From assembly GCA_003022925.1 (NCBI GenBank), contig PXRY01000067.1, positions 1 to 41,711 on the forward strand: DNA of 41,711 bases, in the 5' to 3' direction. Position 1 is the first letter of the stretch; the number at the start of each line of letters is the position of its first letter. Made by a program: the position numbers and the translations under genes. The stretch is from Halobacteriales archaeon QS_8_65_32 (lineage in GTDB: Archaea > Halobacteriota > Halobacteria > Halobacteriales > Halococcaceae). Positions 24,418 through 32,963 of the stretch are shown piece after piece. The notes below the pieces were generated by a model, which saw nothing but the letters and a program-made list of their open reading frames with translations, was not told where the DNA came from and searched no databases.

Positions 24418-26315
24418 ACCTCGATACGAGCCGCGCGGAGTTCGTCGACCACGCTACCGGTACCGCGAACGACGAGGGCGACGAGCGACCCGCCGTCGTT
24501 CGGGCTGGAGCGACCCTCGACGTCGAGACCGAACCGCTCGCGGCGTACGCCGCCCTCTCGGGATACCCAGACGAAAGCGGTGAGAGCGACGGAAGCGATG
24601 GGGCCGACGAGACGAACAAAGCCGACGACACTGGCCGAACCGACGCGTCGGGTGAGGATGAGCGGTACTCGTTTCTGCTCGAAAGCGCCGAGAAGGTCGC
24701 GTCGTCCGATCCGGCGGGGGCGTTCGCGCCGGCCGAAAGCGCCGAAACCGATCACGCCCGGTACTCGTTCGTCGGGTACGACCCCGCGGCGGTGGTGACG
24801 ATCGACGACGGCCAGATCGATACGGAGGTCTTCGACGGCCGCTACGCCGGGCTCGTCGAACTCGGTCGAGCGAGCCACGACGCGGGTAATAAGGAGACCG
24901 GCGGCGATCGGAGTCCATCCGACGGGACGACCGAGCACGCGGGCGCTCCCGATACGCTCGATCACCTCCGGGAGGTGCTCTCGGGCGTGCGGCTCGCGGG
25001 ATTTCCCGAGACCGACCGCCAGTTGCTCGACGGCGGCCTCGTCGGCTTTCTGGCCTACGACGCGGTGTACGACCTGCACCTCCGGGAGGTCGGCTTGGAG
25101 CGGCCGCCCTCGTCAGTGCCCGACGCCCAGTTCGTGCTCACGACCAAGACCGTGGTGTTCGACCACACGCCCGAACTGGGAGCCGAAAGCGACACGCAAG
25201 GCGAAGACAGGAGCGCGAGTGGAGGCAGGACTGGTCCCGTCGTCTCGCTCGTATTCACGCCGGTCGTCAGGCCCGACGACGATCCGGGGGCGATCTACGA
25301 CGCGCTCCGAGCCGAAGCAGAACGCGTCGAGCAGGTGCTTTCGGCCGCCGGCCCCATCGAAACCGGCGGCTTCCGGCGCACCAGCGAGCACGCGGGGTCG
25401 CGCGCCGAGTACGAGGCGGCGGTCGCGCGGGCCAACGAACACGTCCTGGACGGTGACATCTATCAGGGCGTGCTCTCGCGTGCTCGCGAGTACGACGGGC
25501 GGGTCGATCCGCTGGGCCTGTACGAGGCGCTGCGCGCGGTGAACCCCTCTCCGTACATGTACCTGCTCGAAAACGGGGACGGAAGCGTGGTCGGCGCGAG
25601 CCCCGAGACGCTGTTGTCAGTCAGCGGTACCGAGATCGTCTCGAACCCGATCGCCGGTACCTGTTCCCGGGGCGCGAGTCCTGTCGAGGACCGCCGGCTC
25701 GCCGGCGAGATGCTCGCCGACGGCAAGGAACGATCCGAGCACACGATGCTCGTCGACCTCGCGCGCAACGACGTCCGCCGGGTCGCACGGTCGGGCAGCG
25801 TGCGCGTACCGGAGTTCATGAACGTGCTCAAGTACTCACACGTCCAGCACATCGAGTCAACGGTTACCGGCGACCTCCACGAGAACCGGGACGCCTTCGA
25901 CGCAGTGCGGGCGGCCTTTCCCGCGGGCACCCTCTCGGGCGCGCCGAAGATCCGCGCGATGGAGATCATCGACGCGTTAGAAACCGAGCCCCGAGGACTG
26001 TACGGCGGCGGAGTAGGGTACTTCTCCTGGACGGGTGACGCCGACCTCGCGATCGTGATCCGCACGGCGACGATCGAACACGGGGTCGCCGGCGACGCCG
26101 CCGATATCGACGCCACCGAGACCACTGAGGCCACTGACGGCAACGACGGTGATGGTCGAGCGCGGGATCGGATCACCGTCCGGGCGGGGGCAGGGATCGT
26201 CGCCGACAGCGACCCGGCGAGCGAGTACGACGAGACCGAACGCAAGATGAACGGAGTGCTCGTGGCGCTACGACGGATCGAACGTTCGAAGGCTCCCGCG
26301 GAGGCGACGCGATGA
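24414..26315 (+). CDS. trpE: Anthranilate synthase component I
   Basis: 633 residues from GTG 24414, longer than the family norm of about 500 because of acidic inserts (about residues 48-82, 160-180, 255-280 and 565-585). The LLES element near residue 85 (YSFLLESAEK) is the part of the tryptophan feedback site known in TrpE. The chorismate-binding core is complete: PSPYMYLLENGDGSVVGASP, GTCSRGASPVEDRR, HTMLVDLARNDVRRVARSGS, FPAGTLSGAPKIRAMEIIDA and GGGVGYFSWTGDADLAIVIR. With TrpG it converts chorismate to anthranilate in the cytoplasm, and it is likely inhibited by tryptophan. It overlaps trpF and trpG by 4 bp each. Confidence 0.95.
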   Translation: MNLDTSRAEFVDHATGTANDEGDERPAVVRAGATLDVETEPLAAYAALSGYPDESGESDGSDGADETNKADDTGRTDASGEDERYSFLLESAEKVASSDPAGAFAPAESAETDHARYSFVGYDPAAVVTIDDGQIDTEVFDGRYAGLVELGRASHDAGNKETGGDRSPSDGTTEHAGAPDTLDHLREVLSGVRLAGFPETDRQLLDGGLVGFLAYDAVYDLHLREVGLERPPSSVPDAQFVLTTKTVVFDHTPELGAESDTQGEDRSASGGRTGPVVSLVFTPVVRPDDDPGAIYDALRAEAERVEQVLSAAGPIETGGFRRTSEHAGSRAEYEAAVARANEHVLDGDIYQGVLSRAREYDGRVDPLGLYEALRAVNPSPYMYLLENGDGSVVGASPETLLSVSGTEIVSNPIAGTCSRGASPVEDRRLAGEMLADGKERSEHTMLVDLARNDVRRVARSGSVRVPEFMNVLKYSHVQHIESTVTGDLHENRDAFDAVRAAFPAGTLSGAPKIRAMEIIDALETEPRGLYGGGVGYFSWTGDADLAIVIRTATIEHGVAGDAADIDATETTEATDGNDGDGRARDRITVRAGAGIVADSDPASEYDETERKMNGVLVALRRIERSKAPAEATR

Positions 26316-27220
26316 GCGCCGACCGTCCGCGCGAAGAACTGACGAACGGCGAACGAATCGGAGTCGACGAGCGGACGGACGACAGGAGAACTGAGGGCGA
26401 CGGGCGCACCGAAGGCGACGAGCGAACCAGCGGTGACGGGCGAACCGGAGGAGAGGGGAAGACCGGGACGGCGACACCGACGACGCCCCACGTGCTGTTC
26501 ATCGACAACTTCGACTCGTTCACCTATAATCTCGTCGAGTACGTCGAGGAAGCCCTGCGCGCTCAGGCGACCGCTGCGGAGGCGGTCGACACCGCCAACC
26601 CCGTCGAGGGAACCGACGGAATCGACGGCGCTGACGAGATCGACGACCAGCGAATCGACGGGGGCGATCCTGATGACGGTCGGAATTCCGGTCGCGGTAT
26701 CGGGAGCGAGATCGAGACCACGGTGGTTCGCAACACCGTCTCGCTCGCCGACGTCCGCGCGATCGATCCGGACGCGATTGTGATCAGCCCCGGACCGGGT
26801 CACCCGGCGAACGCCCGCGATGTCGGGGTCACGATCGACGTGTTACGGGAGGTGAGCCCCCACGTTCCGACGCTTGGGGTCTGTCTCGGTCTCGAAGCCG
26901 CGGCGTACGCCTATGGCGGGTCGGTCGGGCGCGCGCCGGCCCCGATCCATGGGAAGGCGACGCCGATCGACCACGACGGGACGGGGATCTTCGCCGGCAT
27001 CGAGGGGGGGTTTCCGGCCGGTCGGTACCACTCGTTGATCGCCAGCGAAGTGCCGGACTGTTTCGCCGTGACGGCGACCGTCGAGGGCGACGGCGAGACC
27101 CTCGTTATGGGAATTCGCCACCGCGAGTACCCGATCGAGTGCGTCCAGTTTCACCCTGAAAGCGTGCTTACCGGCGTCGGCCACGACCTGATCGGGAACT
27201 TCTTAGCGCGCATCGAGTGA
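26312..27220 (+). CDS. trpG: Anthranilate synthase component II (glutamine amidotransferase)
   Basis: 302 residues; the family norm is about 200. A charged N-terminal extension (1-59) and an acidic insert (about 80-133) account for the excess. The class I amidotransferase core is intact: VLFIDNFDSFTYNLVEYVEE, ISPGPGHP, nucleophile in GVCLGLEAAAYAYGG, then GRYHSL, and His-Glu in VQFHPES. It supplies ammonia from glutamine to TrpE. The extension holds four 6-residue repeats (EGDGRT, EGDERT, SGDGRT, GGEGKT). It ends the trpDFEG operon; trpCBA are not in this window, as expected for haloarchaea, which usually keep them at a second locus. Confidence 0.95.
   Translation: MSADRPREELTNGERIGVDERTDDRRTEGDGRTEGDERTSGDGRTGGEGKTGTATPTTPHVLFIDNFDSFTYNLVEYVEEALRAQATAAEAVDTANPVEGTDGIDGADEIDDQRIDGGDPDDGRNSGRGIGSEIETTVVRNTVSLADVRAIDPDAIVISPGPGHPANARDVGVTIDVLREVSPHVPTLGVCLGLEAAAYAYGGSVGRAPAPIHGKATPIDHDGTGIFAGIEGGFPAGRYHSLIASEVPDCFAVTATVEGDGETLVMGIRHREYPIECVQFHPESVLTGVGHDLIGNFLARIE
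26393..26464 (+). repeat. 18-bp tandem repeat inside trpG
   Basis: Four imperfect 18-bp units encode residues 28-51 of TrpG (EGDGRT, EGDERT, SGDGRT, GGEGKT). Being in frame, it lengthens a disordered N-terminal extension and probably grew by slippage. Confidence 0.6.
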
Positions 27221-27285
27221 CGGATAGACGGATGAACAGGCGAGTGGCGACCGCCGAACCCGCCACCGGCTTCGTAGGCGTTTTA

Positions 27286-27334
27286 ATCATTATATTTACT
27301 TGCAATAGTGATGCATTAACTGGTCCGTATCGCG
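27286..27334 (+). promoter_or_regulatory. Distal nrdJ promoter candidate with direct-repeat motif
   Basis: In the 377-bp gap before nrdJ, an AT-rich TATA-like region (attatattta, within 27286-27300) is followed about 27 nt later by cattaactggtccgtatcg (27314-27333). The same motif recurs 129 bp downstream behind a second TATA-like box. Confidence 0.5.
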
Positions 27335-27420
27335 GTACAACCCCCTACCACTTCGGGTGTATATCGGGCTTTCGTCGAGCGGTTTCGGGCGAAGCGCAAC
27401 CACTTTCACTCCGGTCCGGT

Positions 27421-27462
27421 CAGTATTAAGAGGGACTGGCGTCATTAGTTGGTCCGTACGCG
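27421..27462 (+). promoter_or_regulatory. Proximal nrdJ promoter candidate with direct-repeat motif
   Basis: TATTAAG (27424-27430) is followed about 20-27 nt later by cattagttggtccgtacgcg (27443-27462), which matches the distal copy at 17 of 20 positions allowing one gap. The repeated box sits at the expected transcription start of each promoter. The rest of the gap to ATG 27598 shows no gene. Confidence 0.5.
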
Positions 27463-27597
27463 AACCCGCAGTAGCTGGATCGCCCGCACCGAACGGGAAG
27501 TCACATCTATGCCGACAGCAAACGCTCTGATCATGGAACGACAAGGAGACGGGAACGGACGGGAGGCGACGGAACGCCGTCGCCGGAGGTCGAACAG

Positions 27598-30500
27598 ATG
27601 AGCAACGCGAACGAGCCCGCAGGTACCGATACTGGTACCGACGAAAGCACCGACGCGAACACGGGCACGGGGAGAGAGACGGACGCGGACTCCGCGGAGG
27701 CGGTCACGCTTCCGGTCAAGCGCACCGACGGGGAGACGCTGGCTGAACGACTCACGACGACCGCCTACGAGAACATCCTGCCGGCGCGATACTTGCAACG
27801 CGACGCCGACGGGAACGTCGTCGAAGAACCCGAGGACCTCTTTGCCCGCGTCGCGAAGAACATCGCGCTCGCCGAAGCGGCCTTCGAGGCCGACCGCGGG
27901 GGGACCGAGATCTCAGTTTCGCCGAGCCAACTGAAACCCGATCACCCGCGCCGGGACGAGCTGGCCGAAGAAGTGTTCGGGGCTGGCGCGACGGCCGCGG
28001 ACGACACGGAAACCGCACTCACCCCCGAGAACGTCAGCAAGTTCGCCTACGAGACGGTCGTTCCCGAGCTGCCGGCCGAGGCGAGACGGCGCGTCGAAAC
28101 CGTCCGTCGGGAGTTCCAGGAACTCATGGAGTCGCTGTCGTTCACGCCGAACTGCGTACCGCCGGATTCGCTCGTCGCGGCCGGAGGTGGTCTCAAGCCG
28201 CTGACGGACGTTGAACCGGGTGAGCGCGTCTACGATGATGAAGACGGGAACGCTCAGGTCGAGTCGAAGTACGAAAACGGCGAGAAGCGAGTCGTCGAAA
28301 TCGAAACGGACAGCGGATATTCCGTTCGGGCGACGCCTGAGCACTACTTCCGTGTCATCACCGACGCAGGCGAGTACGAGTGGCGGCAGGTAAAAGACAT
28401 AGAATCGGACGACGCGATCGTCGTTCAGAGGGACTTCCTCGACGACGACGGCTCTCCGGCTGAGTTGCGTTCCCCCGTGGCGGCGGACGGTGGAGCTGCC
28501 GTCACGAGAGCGAGCGGGAACGATCTCGGACGGCCGAGAGCGGAGTTCGAAGTTCCGGATGCGGTGACGCCCGAACTCGCCGAGTGGCTCGGACTCTACA
28601 CCGGGGACGGAACAGCACGCGAAAGCGGTGTCAGAGTCGCGTTCGACGAGCAGGACACCGACCTCCTCGACCACTGGCGTGCGCTGACCGAGTCGGTGTT
28701 CGGCTTCGAACCGACCTCGCGGACTCGGAGCGACGCGGCCTGCGAGATTGGGCAGGCGTCTCGGCGTGATCTCTACGAATTCCTCGATCGAAACGACCTA
28801 CTAAACGAGACTTCGAGTACCGCTACGATCCCCGAACCGGTTCTCGAATCGGGTCGAACATCTATTGCGAGTTTCCTTCGGGGATTGTTCGAAGCCGACG
28901 GTACGGTCGGAGAGCGATCCATCGAGCTGTATACCCACAGCGAATCGCTCGCACACCACGTACAGACGCTCCTGCTCGGACTCGGCGTCCGCTCGTCGCT
29001 CAACGAGAAGAGAGACGGATATCGGGTTACGATCCGGAAGAACGTCTGTGGGAAACGATTCGTGGACCGCGTCGGATTCATTAGCGAGCGAAAACAGGCC
29101 GCTGCGCGGCGGTTCGAGACGGTATCGGCAAACGCTACGTCAGTGAAGATACCGAATCAGACCGAGCAGCTACACGAGTGGTTCCGAGGGACCGATCTGG
29201 GACTCGACGCGTACCGCGACCTATCCCAGTTCCTGATCGATCCGGATTCGAACTATCACCAGGAAATCAACGTCGGAGTCTTCGAACGATACGCTGAGGA
29301 GTACCCCGAGTTGTGGGACGCGCCAGTCGCCGAATTCGTCCAGCGCGACCAGTTTTACGAGACGGTATCAGGGGTCAGGGAAGTCGGGACGATGGCCGTC
29401 GAGGACATGCAGGTTCCACGCCGGAACACCTACCTCGTCGAGGGGTTCGTGAGCCATAACAGTCCGACCTTGATGAATGCGGGCGGCGAACTCCAGCAGC
29501 TTTCTGCGTGTTTCGTCGATTCTCCCGGAGACGATTTGACCAACATCCACGAAACCGCCACTGAAGCTGCACAAGTGTTTCAGAGCGGAGGTGGTATGGG
29601 ATATGCTTTCTGGAAACTCCGGCCCTACGGCGATGCTGTCGGCTCTACTGGCGGGATCGCGAGCGGTCCTATCACATTTATGAGGACCTTTGATCAGATG
29701 TGTGAAACGATTGCCCAAGGGGGGACTCGGCGGGGCGCTCAGATGGCCGTCATGCGCGTCTCGCACCCGGACGTCATCGAGTTCATCCACGCGAAGAACA
29801 AGGACGTCTCGCTCGCTCATTGCCTTCGCTTGAACGACCCCGACGACTACACCTATACGAGCTTCAACGACGCCTTGGAGGAGGCACGCGGACTCATCGA
29901 CGATGACGGCCGCGTACCCAAACACCTGCGCAACGCCGTCGAGGGCCACCTGTCCAATTTCAACATCTCGGTGGGCGTCACCGACGGCTTCATGGACGCG
30001 CTGTACGCCGACGAGGACTTCACCTTCACCAACCCCCGCACCGAAGAACCCCACGTCGCGACCGCAGAGACGAAAGAGATGTACGAGCGGTACGACTTGG
30101 GGCACTACGTCGAAGTCGGCGAGGAACTCTCGATTCCCGCCAACGAACTCTGGGAACACGTCGTCGCCGGCGCACACGAGAACGGCGAGCCGGGCGTGAT
30201 CTACTTAGAACGGGTGAACGATGAACACTCCTTCGACGTAGATGAACACCCTGACCACCGAATACTCGCCACTAATCCCTGCTTCGTCGGTGAAACCGAA
30301 CTGCTGTGTCCCGAGGGTGAGACGGCAACGATCGCCGATCTCGCCGCTGACGGAAGCGCGATCGAGGTACTCTGCCGGGATCAGGAAACGGGACGAACAT
30401 GCATTCGTGAAGGTGTCGAACCACGTCTCACGCGCGAGAACGCCGAAGTCGTTCGCGTCCAGACCGAAGCCGGCCCCTCGATCGTCTGTACGCCCGATCA

Positions 30501-32763
30501 CGAAGTACGGACGCCGGACGGGTACGTCGAGGCAGAGACCTTCGAGGGCGGCGAGAGCGTAATCGCCTATACCGGCGAGGCGGTCGGCGAACCGGCACAC
30601 GAGACGCTGACAGTCGCGTACGTCGAAGAGGCCGGCACAGCGGACGTCTACAATATTACCGTCTCCGAGCACCACAACTACTTCTGTCGTACCGAGGCTG
30701 CAGGCGACGAAGACCGCTTCCTCAACGTTGCGAACTGCGGCGAACAACCCTTAGAGGAGTACGAGGCCTGCAATCTCGGCCATATCAACCTCTCGACGCT
30801 CGCCGCCGAGAACGCGCCGGACTGGCGGGTCTGGTCCGCGGAGCACGAAGGCGAGTACGACTCGCTTGCGGCGGCGGTCGAAGCCTTCCTGGAGGAAGCG
30901 ATCGACACCGAGGAGTTCGACCACCGCATCGCGTGGGGGACCCGTTTCCTCGAAAACGTGGTGACGATGAGCGACTTCCCAGTGCCCGCGATCGAGCAGA
31001 AGGTCAGGGAGATGCGAAAGATCGGCCTCGGGATCATGGGCCTCGCCCAACTGTACATCCAGCTGGGCGTGCGCTACGGCTCGGAGCCGGGCAATGAGAT
31101 CGCCCGCCAGCTCATGACTCACATTAATCACGGCTCGAAGCGGACCTCCCACGCCATCGCCGACGAGCGCGGCTCCTTCGCCGACTGGGCGGACTCGAAG
31201 TACGCTTCGCCAACGGAGTACCGCGAGTGGTTCGAGACCCAGACCGGCGAGTCCGCCGACGAATGGGCGAACGGGTACTCGATCAGAAATCACAATACGA
31301 CCACCATTGCCCCGACCGGAACGACTTCAATGGTTGGAAATACGACAGGTGGCTGCGAGCCCATCTACAACGTCGCGTACTACAAGAACGTCTCCGACGA
31401 CGTGCAGGGCGATGAGATGCTCGTCGAGTTCGACGACTACTTCCTGCGAGTCCTGGAGGCGAACGACATCGACGTCAATGCGGTCAAGCGCGAAGCCCAG
31501 GAACAGATGGGTGCGAACGAATTCGACGGCGTCGAAGGCCTGGAAACCGTTCCGACCGCGATCGGCGAACTGTTCGTTATCACCGCCGACCTCACTGGCA
31601 AGGATCACGCGAGCGTCCAGTGTGCCTGTCAGAAGGGGGTAGATAGTGCGATTTCGAAGACGTGCAACTTCCCCAACTCCGCAACGAAGGAGGACATGGA
31701 GGAGGTCTATCGCTACATCTACGACCACGGTGGGAAGGGCGTCACCGTCTACCGGGACGGCACTCGATCGAAGCAGGTGCTGACGACGCGCGCGGAGAAC
31801 GCCGAGTTCGCCGACGAGGAAGAGGCGGTCGCCGTGCTCGTCGATCGGATCGAGGAGGTATTCGGCGGGATCGAGGGCTTTCTGGACCACGAGGAGGTCC
31901 GGTCGAGCGTCGAAGCCGAGATCGCCTCGCTCGTCGCCGAGGACACCGCCGCGTCGACACCACCGACCGTCGCGGAGCCCGAACCGGAGATGGGGGCCTA
32001 CGCGACGAAACAACAGCGCCCGGACGTCCTCCGGGGGGTCACACAACGCATCGAGACGGGCTATGGGCGGATCTACGTGACGATCAACGAGGACGTCGAA
32101 CGCGACCAACCTTTCGAACTGTTTGCGAACACGGGCATGAGCGGCGGCTTCACCGGGTCGTTCACCGAAGCGCTCGCTAAAAGCCTCTCAGTGGCGCTTC
32201 GTTCGGGCGTCGACCCGCGCGAGCTCGCAAACAAGCTCCAGGGGATCCGCAGCCCGAAGGTCGCCTGGGACAAAGGCGAGCAGATCAACTCGATCCCCGA
32301 CGCGATCGGCGTTGCGATGCGTCGCTACCTCGACAGCGAGGTGGACAAGCCTTACCCCAAGCAGCAGAACCTCACCGAAGTCGCCGCGGACAGCGACGCC
32401 GCTGCGGGGTCGTCCGGAGGTAGGGCGAGCGAGACGAGCACCGACTCGTCCGCCAGCAGGGATGGCGGGGATGGAGAGAAGCAGGAATCGAGCGCCGAGA
32501 CGACCGATGCGACCGCCGAACACGAGACCGACGGCGGCGCGACGACGCTTGATTCGGGAACCGATTCCGCGACGACCGACGGTGACCTCGTAGGGAACGG
32601 GAGCGCCGACGCGGCCGGCGAGTCGAATTCGGATTCGGATTCGGGAGCAATGGCGATCATCGACTCCGGCGAGAGCCCCGAGTGTCCGAGCTGTGGTGCT
32701 TTCTCGCTGTACTTCTCGGAGGGCTGTAAGACGTGTGAGGCCTGTGGCTGGTCGGAATGTTGA
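27598..32763 (+). CDS. nrdJ: Adenosylcobalamin-dependent (class II) ribonucleotide reductase with two inteins
   Basis: 1721 codons from ATG 27598; after removal of both inteins (436 and 152 residues) the mature enzyme is 1133 residues. It reduces ribonucleotides for DNA synthesis using a B12 radical. Extein motifs: [25 protein letters not shown] (first redox Cys), [21 protein letters not shown] (NxCxE, the thiyl-radical Cys), [20 protein letters not shown] and a C-terminal zinc or redox tail CPSC...[12 protein letters not shown]. A disordered S/T/D/E-rich stretch (about 1600-1690) precedes the tail. Codons next to intein 1 and at PTGTT are unusually AT-rich. Two promoter-like units lie upstream. 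Function requires splicing of both inteins. Confidence 0.97.
   Translation: [1721 protein letters not shown]
28153..29460 (+). mobile_element. Intein 1 in nrdJ, with LAGLIDADG homing endonuclease
   Basis: 436 residues (186-621 of the precursor), inserted in [12 protein letters not shown]. It starts with Cys186 ([12 protein letters not shown], block A), has block B ATPEHYF, and ends [10 protein letters not shown] before Ser622, all standard splicing residues. Two LAGLIDADG motifs (LGLYTGDGT and [11 protein letters not shown]) mark a homing endonuclease that looks intact. Third-position base use is more AT-rich than in the host gene, pointing to recent arrival. Confidence 0.93.
30280..30735 (+). 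mobile_element. Intein 2 in nrdJ, mini-intein at the catalytic Cys
   Basis: 152 residues (895-1046), without endonuclease. Block A is [20 protein letters not shown], block B [9 protein letters not shown] and block F [13 protein letters not shown]. It ends FLNVAN before Cys1047, so the penultimate residue is Ala instead of the usual His. The following Cys is both the splicing nucleophile and the thiyl-radical Cys of NPCGE. Confidence 0.9.
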
Positions 32764-32963
32764 GGTGATTCCGACGCCACAAGACACACGTGACTCACAG
32801 GCCTCTGCGCAGGGCATCTCGACTCGAAGCGTGGTTCGACCGTCGACGATCGGGCCGTCCAGCATTCGTTCGCCAGTAGGGCCGGCCGACCGGTGCCAGT
32901 GAGAAGAACGGAAAGCCGAGGCTCGAAGATCAAAAACCGCGATCGGGGGGCCGGGCTATCGAG

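Noticed and set aside
23418-25079. 553-codon minus-strand ORF across trpD, trpF and trpE
   Set aside because: It is antisense to three genes with full family motifs and shows no recognisable domain.
26393-26464. 18-bp repeats in trpG as a mobile or CRISPR-like array
   Set aside because: They are in frame, imperfect and directly adjacent without spacers, so they are a coding tandem repeat.
27217-27429. 70-codon ORF overlapping the trpG stop by GTGA
   Set aside because: It covers the AT-rich promoter-like region and one copy of the direct repeat before nrdJ, and its composition is not that of a haloarchaeal protein.
32764-32963. Possible small gene after nrdJ
   Set aside because: No frame of convincing composition in 200 bp between the two convergent genes.
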